64,000 bases of DNA from the NCBI GenBank assembly GCA_026390115.1, contig JAPLGO010000034.1:1-64000 (forward strand), given 5' to 3'. This DNA comes from Campylobacterales bacterium (GTDB lineage Bacteria; Campylobacterota; Campylobacteria; Campylobacterales; Sulfurimonadaceae). The position numbers and the translations under genes are program-made. The stretch's first letter is position 1. Every line of letters starts with the position of its first letter. Positions 34,019-42,437 of this stretch are shown here, piece after piece. The notes under the pieces are model-generated. The model was given only the letters and a program-made list of their open reading frames with translations. It ran no database searches and had not been told where the DNA came from.

Positions 34019-34464
34019 AAGAGATTATAAAAGCGATAGACCTTATGATGGTTGGATGTGAAATTGACTATAAAGAGTTAAAGGAACAACCAATTGCGAG
34101 TGATTTTTTTGATAATTATAGTAACACAAGAATAGTAAATAGTTTTTTGTTTAATTATTCAAAAATTCAAGATAAAATAGGTGCAAAACTTTTTAGAAAA
34201 GTTTTATATGTTCAAAAAGAGATTGATAGTGAAACTTTGCCTATGAAAGATGTTTTAAATATTCTTGAAAAATTACAAATCATTGAAAGCGTGTATGAAT
34301 GGGATAGAATTAGAGAGATAAGGAATAATTTATCACATGAATATCCTTATTGTATAGATGAAAGAATAGAAAATATCGAGTTAGCCATAGAGGGTTATGA
34401 GTTGTTGAAAAAAATTTATGAGAATATAAAAAAGTATTGTAATCTGAACAGGGAAAATAAATAA
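34006..34464 (+). CDS. hepT: HepT-like HEPN toxin
   Basis: A 152-residue helical protein from GTG 34006 (AGGG upstream). Near the C-terminus it has R106-N-x3-H111-x-Y113 (RNNLSHEY), the Rx4HxY motif of HepT-type HEPN RNases, where the Tyr is the AMPylation target of MntA. Partner of the gene just upstream. By family knowledge it cleaves RNA when released. Its stop overlaps the start of the KdsB-like gene by 1 bp, so the pair is embedded within the operon and is not a stand-alone cassette. Confidence 0.85.
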   Translation: MEELEEIIKAIDLMMVGCEIDYKELKEQPIASDFFDNYSNTRIVNSFLFNYSKIQDKIGAKLFRKVLYVQKEIDSETLPMKDVLNILEKLQIIESVYEWDRIREIRNNLSHEYPYCIDERIENIELAIEGYELLKKIYENIKKYCNLNRENK

Positions 34465-35231
34465 TGAATATAATATCAATAATACCGGCAAGAATGGGTT
34501 CAAGCAGATTCCCCGGCAAGCCTATGGCTGATATACTTGGAATGCCTATGATTGGGCATGTGTACAAAAGAGTGAAGATGAGTAAAACTCTGAGCGAGGT
34601 GTATGTTGCTACATGTGATAAGGAAATTTATGACTATATAGAGTCTATCGGTGGAAAAGCTGTTATGACAAGTGACTGCCATGAGCGATGTTCTGACAGA
34701 TGTGCTGAAGCCATGTTGAAAATAGAAAAGCAAGAGAATATTAAAGTAGATATTATGGTAATGGTTCAGGGTGATGAGCCGCTCACATTTCCTCAAATGA
34801 TAGACGAAGCAGTGCAACCGATGCTGAATGATAAAACTATAAAAATCACAAATCTGGTGGCGGATTTAGCTACGGTTAAAGAATTTGAAGACCCAAATGA
34901 AGTTAAAGTTGTGATGGATAAATTTTCTAATGCTATATACTTCAGTCGAGAGGCAATCCCAAGCAGAAAAAAAGGGGTTCTTGATGTTCCTATGAAGAAG
35001 CAAGTATGTGTGATACCTTTCACAAGAGACTTTTTGCTAGAATACAACGAAATGGAGCCAAGACCTTTGGAGATAATAGAATCGGTTGACATGATGAGAA
35101 TCATTGAAAATGGAATGAAAGTAAAAATGGTACCAACTATTTATAAAACTAAAGCTGTTGATACAAAAGATGATTTAGATAGGGTGTGTGAGATGATGAA
35201 AAAGGATATTTTATATGAAAGTTATAAATAA
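34464..35231 (+). CDS. KdsB-like CMP-ulosonate cytidylyltransferase
   Basis: A 255-residue nucleotidyltransferase. The start SIIPARMGSSRFPGKPMADI, VYVATCDKEIYDYIES, MTSDCHERCSDRCAEA, MVQGDEPLTFPQMIDEAV and EAIPSRKKGV match the CMP-KDO synthetase family. Because it lies in a surface-sugar operon downstream of a pyruvate aldolase, it probably activates a special 3-deoxy-ulosonate and is not the housekeeping KdsB. Overlaps the acyltransferase start by 17 bp. Confidence 0.88.
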   Translation: MNIISIIPARMGSSRFPGKPMADILGMPMIGHVYKRVKMSKTLSEVYVATCDKEIYDYIESIGGKAVMTSDCHERCSDRCAEAMLKIEKQENIKVDIMVMVQGDEPLTFPQMIDEAVQPMLNDKTIKITNLVADLATVKEFEDPNEVKVVMDKFSNAIYFSREAIPSRKKGVLDVPMKKQVCVIPFTRDFLLEYNEMEPRPLEIIESVDMMRIIENGMKVKMVPTIYKTKAVDTKDDLDRVCEMMKKDILYESYK

Positions 35232-35796
35232 GATTTTTAGACTTTTATTTCAACTTTATATTTTTATTTTTTCTATAATACCTACGGAAGTAGGGGTGCA
35301 TTTAAGATATTATGCATATAGGCCTTTTTTTAAAAGTACAAAAGGAAGATTTAGAATAGGTACTGGTGTTACAATTCTTGGTTTTAAAAATATTGAAATT
35401 GGAGATGATGTACATATCCAAATGAATAGCTATTTATTTGCAATTAATGCTCAAATAAAGTTGGGATATAAGTTTTTTCTGGGAACAAATTCTCAATTAG
35501 ATGCAGTAAGAGAAGATATTATTATAGGTGATTATTGCATGATAGCTTCGAATTGTGTGTTGGTATCGGATAATCATAATTTTGATAATATTAAGATTCC
35601 AATTATGGATCAGGGATTTGATGCAGGAAAAATAATCATTGAAGATAATGTATGGATAGCATCCAATTGTGTAGTATTAAAGGGTGTGACAATAAAAACG
35701 GGAAGTGTTGTTGCAGCTGGAAGTGTTGTTAATAAAGATGTAGAAGTCAATTCTGTAGTAGGTGGAGTTCCTGCAAAATTAATTAAAAAGAGATAA
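35215..35796 (+). CDS. Membrane-anchored hexapeptide acyltransferase, tandem copy 1
   Basis: A 193-residue left-handed beta-helix acyltransferase. A hydrophobic N-terminus (FRLLFQLYIFIFSIIPTEVG) probably anchors it to the membrane. Hexapeptide repeats follow, with the catalytic-type SDNHNFDN (His) and the cap SVVAAGSVVNKDVEVNSVVGG then VPAKLIKKR. Its neighbour at 35798 is a clear paralogue, so the two arose by tandem duplication. Likely acetylates the sugar built by the surrounding genes. Confidence 0.88.
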   Translation: MKVINKIFRLLFQLYIFIFSIIPTEVGVHLRYYAYRPFFKSTKGRFRIGTGVTILGFKNIEIGDDVHIQMNSYLFAINAQIKLGYKFFLGTNSQLDAVREDIIIGDYCMIASNCVLVSDNHNFDNIKIPIMDQGFDAGKIIIEDNVWIASNCVVLKGVTIKTGSVVAAGSVVNKDVEVNSVVGGVPAKLIKKR

Positions 35797-35797
35797 A

Positions 35798-36370
35798 ATG
35801 ATGAAAAAAATATATTTACTTTTATTAACTATTTTTATTGTTCCAATCCCAACATTCTTTGGTGAAAAATTGAGATACTTTTTATACAAAAAATTATTTA
35901 AAAATGTAAAGGGCTCATTTAAAATTGGTAAACATGTAAATATAATGGGATTCGAAAATATTGAGATTGGAAGTAACATTTATTTTGCTGATTATTCTCA
36001 AGTGTTTGCTCATGATAATGGTTTCATAAAGATAGGTGATAATTTTGGTATGAATTATAATTCTCAACTCGGTGCTTCGTTTGGAAAGATAGTGATAGGT
36101 AATAATTGTGCCATAGCTTCTAATTGTGTATTGAGGGCTTCAAATCACAATTTTGAAAATCCAGATATTCCATTTAGAGAACAAGGTCATAATTATGGTG
36201 AGATTATTATTGAAGATGATGTATGGATAGCATCAAACTGTGTAATTACTGCAAATACTAAAATTGGATATAGTTCAATTATTGGTGCTGGAAGTGTTGT
36301 TACTAAAGATATTGAACCCTATTCTATTGTTGGTGGGGTACCTGCAAAGTTAATAAAAAAACGAAAATAA
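35798..36370 (+). CDS. Membrane-anchored hexapeptide acyltransferase, tandem copy 2
   Basis: A 190-residue paralogue of the preceding gene with the same plan: hydrophobic start (KIYLLLLTIFIVPIPTFFGE), KNVKGSFKIGKHVNIMGFEN repeats, ASNHNFENPD around the candidate catalytic His, WIASNCVITANTKIG and the same VGGVPAKLIKKRK end. One bp separates the two genes. Different positions or different acyl groups on the same sugar are likely. Confidence 0.88.
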   Translation: MMKKIYLLLLTIFIVPIPTFFGEKLRYFLYKKLFKNVKGSFKIGKHVNIMGFENIEIGSNIYFADYSQVFAHDNGFIKIGDNFGMNYNSQLGASFGKIVIGNNCAIASNCVLRASNHNFENPDIPFREQGHNYGEIIIEDDVWIASNCVITANTKIGYSSIIGAGSVVTKDIEPYSIVGGVPAKLIKKRK

Positions 36371-36381
36371 AGGAAAAAAAT

Positions 36382-37398
36382 TTGAAAACTTTAAAAGAGA
36401 AACAGGAAGAGAGATTCAATAATATATCTTATTCCCTTACCCCACCTTTCCCAAGAGAAATTTTTTTGGAAGTCAATAACACATGCAATCATAAATGTTT
36501 CTTTTGTGCAAATGAAAAAATGACAAGAGATAAATCTTTTATTGATGATAAATTAGCAAAAAGAATTATGCAAGAATCTTTTGAAGCAGGTTCAAGAGAC
36601 ATAACTTTTTATGCTACAGGGGAACCATTAATTTTTCCATTGCTAGATGAGTACATAAAGTTTGCAAAACAAATTGGTTACGAATATGTGTTTTTGACAT
36701 CCAATGGAGCACTGTCTACAACCTCTAAAATGAAAGATATAATTGATGCTGGATTAGACAGTATAAAGTTTTCAGTTAATGCCGGAACAAGAAAAAGCTA
36801 TAAGCAAGTACATGGAAAAGATGATTTTGATAAAGTAATTGACACTATCATAGAATGGGATAAGTATAGAAAGGCATCTGGTGCAAAACTGAAAATGTTT
36901 GTTTCTTTCATACCAACACAGATTACCAAAGATGAATATCATCTATTGCTAGAAATTATTGGTAATTATATAGATCAAGAAGTTGATCAAAGAGTGTGCA
37001 GTAATCAAGGTGGAAATATGCTTGAAAATAACAAGTATGAGGAAATTAACCCAGAAAATATTTTGGGTACACTGAAAATTCATCAGCTTACTACTATCTG
37101 TCCTGATCCATTTAATAGGCTTACAATAAGCTCCGAAGGGTATTTAACTGCTTGTGTGGTAGATTACCAAAATGCTCTTGTAACGGCTGATCTAAGTAAG
37201 GTCACTATTGTTGAAGCTTGGAATAATGAAGAGTTTCAAAAACTTAGAAAAAAACATTTAGAAGATAATTTAGAAGGGACATTATGCTATAACTGTCTAA
37301 AAAATAAAAATGCACAATTTGAGCCATTAAATAAAGAGATTTTTAAACCACTAAAAGAAACAAAGGATATGGAGAGTATATATGAAAAAAAGGTTTAA
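36382..37398 (+). CDS. Radical SAM/SPASM protein, second locus copy
   Basis: A 338-residue enzyme from TTG 36382 behind AAAGGAAA. The cluster motif C35-x3-C39-x2-C42 (NNTCNHKCFFCAN), YATGEPLIFPLLDEYI and VFLTSNGAL are typical. A SPASM-like tail has TICPDPFNRLTISSEGYLTAC and GTLCYNCLKNKNAQF. Not close to the radical SAM gene at 17298. It is followed, with a 17-bp overlap, by an aminotransferase, so a radical modification then transamination (or the reverse) is possible. Substrate unknown. Confidence 0.85.
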   Translation: MKTLKEKQEERFNNISYSLTPPFPREIFLEVNNTCNHKCFFCANEKMTRDKSFIDDKLAKRIMQESFEAGSRDITFYATGEPLIFPLLDEYIKFAKQIGYEYVFLTSNGALSTTSKMKDIIDAGLDSIKFSVNAGTRKSYKQVHGKDDFDKVIDTIIEWDKYRKASGAKLKMFVSFIPTQITKDEYHLLLEIIGNYIDQEVDQRVCSNQGGNMLENNKYEEINPENILGTLKIHQLTTICPDPFNRLTISSEGYLTACVVDYQNALVTADLSKVTIVEAWNNEEFQKLRKKHLEDNLEGTLCYNCLKNKNAQFEPLNKEIFKPLKETKDMESIYEKKV

Positions 37399-38488
37399 TG
37401 AAAATTTTAACAAATTGAATAGAATAAGAATTGCTTTAAATAGAGATTTAAGTAATGGTTTAAGACTTGATAGAAATGAAAAAGTTGATGATTATTCACC
37501 TGAAGTTATACAAGGTATTTTGGATAGCTTTACAGCATATGATTTTAGTGCTTATCCTGAAATAAATAGTTTATATGAAAAGCTTGCCAAATGGATGGAA
37601 GTAAATCAAGAATGTATTCTTTTGTCATCAGGAAGTGATGCAGGCATAAAACAAATAATAGAAATGCTTAGTAATGAAAATGAAAAAATACTTGTACCAT
37701 CACCCACTTTTGCTATGTACGAAGTGTATTGTAATATGTATAATAGGGAGTTTATCGAAATTTCTTATTCTCCAAATGATTTTTTAATTGATTTAGAATC
37801 AGTATATAGTCAGATAGATGAAAAGACAGCATTAGTATTTTTACCTAATCCAAATCAACCAATAGATACATTGAATTCGATTGAAATTATAGAAAAATTG
37901 GCACAACACTGCTTAAAATATAATACTTTTTTAGTTGTAGATGAGGCTTATTATTTATTTTCAGATATCACAGCTGTTGGATTGACACAGCGATATGATA
38001 ATGTATTGGTACTAAGAACTTTCTCTAAGGCTTTTGGATTAGCTGGGGTAAGATTAGGATACATAGTGGGGAACAAGGAAAATATTCATTATCTTGAAAA
38101 AACAAGACATATGATTGAAGCGAATACATTATCAATAAAGTCCGCAGAATATCTATTAGATAATATGCATTTTGTTCATGATTATGTTTCAACAATAAAG
38201 TTAAGTCAAGAGTACTTAAAAAAAGAATTAATGGATATCGGTATTAAATGTACAGGTGCAAATGCAAATTTTATTTTTATTAATTTACAAACCCAAGATA
38301 ATAGAGATGATGCAATTGCATACCTAAAAAGTAAAAGTATATATGTTCGAGGTGGATTTAAAGAACCTTGGAATTCATTTATCCGAGTTTCTATAGGAAC
38401 AAAAGAAAAAATGGAAATTTTTATAAAAGAATTTAAGGAATGGTATAAAAACTATGAAAATTTCAAGTACAACTTGCCCATTATGTGA
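37382..38488 (+). CDS. HisC-like class I/II aminotransferase
   Basis: A 368-residue PLP-dependent enzyme of the histidinol-phosphate aminotransferase subgroup. LSSGSDAGIKQIIEML (phosphate loop), VFLPNPNQPIDTLNS, LVVDEAYYLFSD and the Lys of RTFSKAFGLAGVRLGYIVG are present. HisC-like enzymes with altered substrates occur in sugar, phosphonate and cofactor pathways, and some are C-P or C-C lyases or decarboxylases (CobD-like). It is not the biosynthetic HisC by context. Overlaps the next gene by 35 bp. Confidence 0.85.
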   Translation: MKKRFNENFNKLNRIRIALNRDLSNGLRLDRNEKVDDYSPEVIQGILDSFTAYDFSAYPEINSLYEKLAKWMEVNQECILLSSGSDAGIKQIIEMLSNENEKILVPSPTFAMYEVYCNMYNREFIEISYSPNDFLIDLESVYSQIDEKTALVFLPNPNQPIDTLNSIEIIEKLAQHCLKYNTFLVVDEAYYLFSDITAVGLTQRYDNVLVLRTFSKAFGLAGVRLGYIVGNKENIHYLEKTRHMIEANTLSIKSAEYLLDNMHFVHDYVSTIKLSQEYLKKELMDIGIKCTGANANFIFINLQTQDNRDDAIAYLKSKSIYVRGGFKEPWNSFIRVSIGTKEKMEIFIKEFKEWYKNYENFKYNLPIM

Positions 38489-39362
38489 AACAGATTATGA
38501 ACAGTCTGTAGAATCTGAATATGTTTATGGTGGGAAAGAAATTCAGAATTATATTTATTGCAAAAATTGTGACTTGTATTATATAACACCAAAGCCATCA
38601 GAAGAAGAACTTCAGGAGTTTTACATAAATAATTTTGAAGATTTTATGGATAAGCGTTCCGGAACTGATTCTAACTGGAAAGAAGAGAAGGTTCATTTTG
38701 AAATTCAAAAAAGAGAAGCTCAAAGGAGAATGCCTTTTCTGTTAAGTGCTATCAAAAAAAATATTTCTGTTTTAGAAGTTGGTGCATCTACAGGTTTTAT
38801 GTTAAACGCTATTAAAGAGGCTGAGCCGAATGTGATGCTGTATGCACTTGAACCATCAAAGCAGTTTAGCTCGTATTTAGAAAAATTAGGTTTTGAGTGC
38901 TATAGAAAGTTTGAAGAGATTGCTCAAGAGAAAAAGTTCGATTTAATTATACATTTTTTTGTTATTGCACATGTTCATAACTTTGAAAGTTTTTTATTGA
39001 ATTATTTATCAAAACTGAACAAAGGTGGACAGATGATATTTGAAACCCCTAGTGCTACAGATGCTTTATATCAAGTATATGATATTCCGGAATTTAAAAA
39101 ATTTTATTGGCAAGTCGCACATCTTGTAACTTTTACGAATAAATCTATGAAATATCTTCTTGATAAACATCATTTAAAGTATGAAATCATCCCACATCAA
39201 CGATATGATTTGTCAAATCATATGGTATGGATGCAAAATGGAAAACCAGGCGGAAGAGAAAAATATAAAGAAATTTTCTCAAATAATCTAGAGATAGAGT
39301 ATAGAAAATCACTTGAAGAAAAGTGGCATTGTGATTCAATGATTGTAAAAATATATAGGTAA
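38454..39362 (+). CDS. SAM methyltransferase with N-terminal zinc-ribbon
   Basis: A 302-residue protein. Two Cys pairs at the N-terminus (TCPLCETDYEQ and YCKNCDLYYITPKPSEEEL) form a zinc-ribbon as seen in sugar C-methyltransferases and related O-antigen enzymes. Motif I is VLEVGASTGFMLNAI (about 103-117); DLIIHFFVIAHVHNFESFL and GGQMIFETPS complete the fold. It would methylate a sugar intermediate. The 35-bp overlap with the aminotransferase gene implies co-translation. Confidence 0.85.
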   Translation: MKISSTTCPLCETDYEQSVESEYVYGGKEIQNYIYCKNCDLYYITPKPSEEELQEFYINNFEDFMDKRSGTDSNWKEEKVHFEIQKREAQRRMPFLLSAIKKNISVLEVGASTGFMLNAIKEAEPNVMLYALEPSKQFSSYLEKLGFECYRKFEEIAQEKKFDLIIHFFVIAHVHNFESFLLNYLSKLNKGGQMIFETPSATDALYQVYDIPEFKKFYWQVAHLVTFTNKSMKYLLDKHHLKYEIIPHQRYDLSNHMVWMQNGKPGGREKYKEIFSNNLEIEYRKSLEEKWHCDSMIVKIYR

Positions 39363-39366
39363 ATTT

Positions 39367-40287
39367 ATGAAAATTATTGCTGTATCACCATCCTTTTCAA
39401 ACAATAAAGTATTGCAAGATGAAATTTACAAATATTTTCCACATGCCAAGTTAAATCTTGAAGGAAAGCGGTTTAATCAGAATGAATTGATTGAGTATAT
39501 AAAAGAGGCAGATGCCGTTATTGTAGGGTTAGAGCCTATAAATGAAGAGGTTCTGAATCAATGCAAAAATCTTAAGATAGTCTCAAAATATGGTGTCGGT
39601 TTAAACAATATTGATTTAGATGCGTGTGAAAAGAGAGATATTGCCATAGGCTGGACTGGCGGAGTCAACAAACTCTCAGTCGCTGAAATGACTTTGGGTT
39701 ACATGCTTATGCTTTGCAGAAATTTATTTGTAACTACAAATGAGCTTAAAAACGGTATTTGGAACAAGTCGGGCGGATTTCAACTGAGCGGTAAAACAGT
39801 CGGAGTTATAGGAGTTGGATATATAGGCAAGGAACTCATAAGAATTCTCGAACCTTTCGGCTGTAAAGTTCTGGTAAATGACATAATAAATCAAGATGAT
39901 TATTATGCGAAAAACAATTTAATAGAAGTTTCAAAAGAAGAGATTTTTAAGAGTGCAGATATAGTAACGATACACACACCTTATGACGATACAACCCATA
40001 ATTTAGTAAATAAAGAGATATTTGAGATGATGAAAAAGGGTGCATTTGTTATCAATAGTGCCAGAGGCGGCATCATCAATGAGCATGATTTAAAAATAGC
40101 ACTGCAAGAGAATAAAATAGCCGGTGCGGCCATAGATGCATATGTGGAAGAGCCACCGACAGATGAAGAGTTGCTAAGTTTACCAAATCTTATCTGCACT
40201 CCGCATATTGGCGGAAATTCAAAAGAGGCTGTTGAAGCTATGGGTATGAGTGCCATAAAACATTTGCGGGAGTTTTTTAAAGTATGA
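39367..40287 (+). CDS. D-2-hydroxyacid dehydrogenase (SerA-like)
   Basis: A 306-residue NAD-dependent dehydrogenase. KIVSKYGVGLNNIDLDACE, the Rossmann loop GKTVGVIGVGYIGKELIRIL, INSARGGIINEHDLKIAL (Arg), AAIDAYVEEPPTDEELLSLP (Glu) and CTPHIGGNSKEAVEAM (His) give the complete Arg-Glu-His set. Shorter than housekeeping SerA and without the ACT domain. In this operon it probably oxidises or reduces a hydroxy/keto acid made from or feeding the pyruvate aldolase. Confidence 0.9.
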   Translation: MKIIAVSPSFSNNKVLQDEIYKYFPHAKLNLEGKRFNQNELIEYIKEADAVIVGLEPINEEVLNQCKNLKIVSKYGVGLNNIDLDACEKRDIAIGWTGGVNKLSVAEMTLGYMLMLCRNLFVTTNELKNGIWNKSGGFQLSGKTVGVIGVGYIGKELIRILEPFGCKVLVNDIINQDDYYAKNNLIEVSKEEIFKSADIVTIHTPYDDTTHNLVNKEIFEMMKKGAFVINSARGGIINEHDLKIALQENKIAGAAIDAYVEEPPTDEELLSLPNLICTPHIGGNSKEAVEAMGMSAIKHLREFFKV

Positions 40288-41162
40288 AAAAAGTAATTAT
40301 TTTTGGTGGCAGTGGATTTTTAGGATCTTATGTGGCTGATGAACTTACCCGTAGAGATTATAATGTAACTATTGCCGATATAACCCAATCAAAATATATT
40401 CAAAAAAATCAGAACTTTATAAAAGTAGATATTTTGGATATGAAAAATATTGAATCAATCATAAAAGATGCAGATATCGTCTATAACTTTGTAGCAATCG
40501 CAAACTTAGATGAAGCCATCCATGACCCTATAAATGCTATGAAGATTAATGTAATGGGTAACTTAAATCTATTGGAAGCTTGCAAAAAAAATGGAAATAT
40601 AAAAAGATTCGTGTATGCAAGCAGTGCGTATGCTCTGAGCAGCGAAGGCTCGTTTTACGGTATTAGCAAACAAAGTTCAGAAAAATTAACCGAGGAATAT
40701 TATAAAAGATACGGACTTAAATATACCGTTATAAGATATGGTTCCTTATATGGCGAGCGGGCAAGTCATAATAACTACATTTATAATTTATTGAGCGAAG
40801 CTATAGAAATTGGTGAGCTGAACTATAAGGGCGACGGAGAGGATTTAAGAGAGTATATTCATGCCGCAGATGCAGCGAAACTTTCTGTAGATATTTTAGA
40901 AGATACGCAGTATGAGAATGAGCACATTATTTTAACCGGTATAGAAAAACTTAAAAGAATCGAATTGCTTACTATGATAAATGAAATAATGCAAAACAAA
41001 TTAAGTTTAAATCAAATTTCTGATGATAATATGGGACACTATAAAATAACTCCCTATACCTTTCACCCTACAACGGCAAAGAAGCTTGTAGCTAATCCCT
41101 ACATTGACTTAGGGCAGGGGCTGTTAGAGTGTATTCAAGCCATATTCAAAGAAAAAGAATGA
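40284..41162 (+). CDS. NAD-dependent epimerase/dehydratase (extended SDR)
   Basis: A 292-residue SDR with IIFGGSGFLGSYVADELTRR, YASSAYALSSEGSFYGISK (Ser; Tyr-x3-Lys) and VIRYGSLYGERAS. Active-site residues are intact. It could epimerise or reduce the sugar of this block; the exact reaction is not readable. ATGA-coupled on both sides. Confidence 0.88.
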   Translation: MKKVIIFGGSGFLGSYVADELTRRDYNVTIADITQSKYIQKNQNFIKVDILDMKNIESIIKDADIVYNFVAIANLDEAIHDPINAMKINVMGNLNLLEACKKNGNIKRFVYASSAYALSSEGSFYGISKQSSEKLTEEYYKRYGLKYTVIRYGSLYGERASHNNYIYNLLSEAIEIGELNYKGDGEDLREYIHAADAAKLSVDILEDTQYENEHIILTGIEKLKRIELLTMINEIMQNKLSLNQISDDNMGHYKITPYTFHPTTAKKLVANPYIDLGQGLLECIQAIFKEKE

Positions 41163-41827
41163 AAATGCTTTTTTTGTCATATATTGTAGATGCCGATACA
41201 CCTACATATGGCAATAGAAATAAGTTTGAACAAGTTAAAAAAAGCAATATGTTAAATGGTGATGTTGCCAACGACACATCTATTGCAACGACTGTGCATG
41301 TAGGCACACACATAGATATGCCGTATCATTTTTACGAGAATGGACAAACCATCGAAGATTATAGTGCCGATTATTGGCTGTTTGGAAGTGTATTAATTGT
41401 GGAAATTAAGCCTGAAAGTTTAGTTATAAAAGATGAATTAATCTCTAAACTTGATAAAATAAAAGACAATAGCTATGAAATTTTAATTGTTAAAACAGGA
41501 ATTTGCAGAATGAGAGGGAGTGACAAATTTTGGCAAGAGAATTACGGTTTTCATCCTGATTTATATGACACTTTAATTAAGAAATTTCCAAATATGAGAG
41601 TATTCGGGTTTGATTCTATCTCTGTGTCGAGTTTTACTGAGAGAATGATAGGAAGAGAAGCACATAAAAAATTTCTAAATCCAGACAAGCCGATACTGCT
41701 TTTAGAAGATATGGATTTAACAAGTGTTGATGAGCAGACAAGTTTTAAAAAAATAATTATCGCACCGCTGAGAATATCTAAAAGCGACGGTTTGCCATGT
41801 ACGGTTTTTGGATTTTTAAATGATTAA
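41159..41827 (+). CDS. Metal-dependent cyclase/arylformamidase-like hydrolase
   Basis: A 222-residue protein from ATG 41159, which overlaps the previous stop by 4 bp; the GTG at 41129 lies within the previous gene. It contains the cyclase-family signature HxGTHxDxPxH (HVGTHIDMPYHFYENG at about 45) and FGFDSISVSSF, as in kynurenine formamidases. It should hydrolyse an amide or lactone, or close a ring. Its place between an SDR and a HAD phosphatase suggests a step such as lactone opening or deformylation on the sugar acid of this block. It is an unusual partner in an O-antigen locus. Confidence 0.85.
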   Translation: MKMLFLSYIVDADTPTYGNRNKFEQVKKSNMLNGDVANDTSIATTVHVGTHIDMPYHFYENGQTIEDYSADYWLFGSVLIVEIKPESLVIKDELISKLDKIKDNSYEILIVKTGICRMRGSDKFWQENYGFHPDLYDTLIKKFPNMRVFGFDSISVSSFTERMIGREAHKKFLNPDKPILLLEDMDLTSVDEQTSFKKIIIAPLRISKSDGLPCTVFGFLND

Positions 41828-42437
41828 AAATATTTTATGGGATTTTGACGGTGTCATCTTAGACAGCATGAAAATAAAAGGGGATGGGTTTGTCGCACTT
41901 TTTGACGCATACGAGAAAGAAAAAGTAAAACTTTTAGAGGAGTACCACTATGCAAATGGCGGTGTTTCGAGATTTGAGAAGATAAAATATTTTTTTAATT
42001 CTATTTTAGGGCAAGAGATTTCTAAAGAAATGATTGAGGAATTTGCATTTAAATTCGCGACTATTATCGAGCAAAAGCTTTACGACAAAAGCAATCTCAT
42101 CGAGGAAACATTAAACTTTATAGAAAACAACTATCAAAAGTATAATTTTCACATAGTTTCAGGTGCAGAGCATGACGAGCTTAATGAATTATGTAAATAT
42201 TTTGAGTTGAGTAAATATTTTAAGTCTATTGATGGAAGCCCGACAAAAAAAGATATTTTAGTTAAAAATATTTTAAAAAAATATGAGTATAAAAAAGAAG
42301 AAACTGTGCTGATAGGGGATGCAATGACTGACTATAATGCCTCTGCAGCAAATGAAATAAAGTTTTATGGATTTAACAATAGTGACTTAAAAAGGTTTGG
42401 AAACTACATAGATAGATTCGAGGATTTGAAATTATGA
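41820..42437 (+). CDS. HAD-superfamily phosphatase
   Basis: A 205-residue HAD hydrolase. Motif I ILWDFDGVILDSMKIKG, motif II HIVSGAEH, motif III with the Lys of GSPTKKDILVKNI and motif IV VLIGDAMTDYNAS are complete. The small helical cap is of the phosphoglycolate phosphatase type. Probably removes phosphate from the sugar (acid) phosphate before cytidylyl activation. It overlaps neighbours by 4-8 bp. Confidence 0.88.
   Translation: MIKNILWDFDGVILDSMKIKGDGFVALFDAYEKEKVKLLEEYHYANGGVSRFEKIKYFFNSILGQEISKEMIEEFAFKFATIIEQKLYDKSNLIEETLNFIENNYQKYNFHIVSGAEHDELNELCKYFELSKYFKSIDGSPTKKDILVKNILKKYEYKKEETVLIGDAMTDYNASAANEIKFYGFNNSDLKRFGNYIDRFEDLKL

Noticed and set aside
32973-35231. Phosphonate pathway (PepM and CMP-phosphonate type)
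   Set aside because: A KdsB-like and a HisC-like enzyme are present, but the aldolase has HpcH/HpaI motifs and not the PEP mutase EDKxxxxxNS motif.
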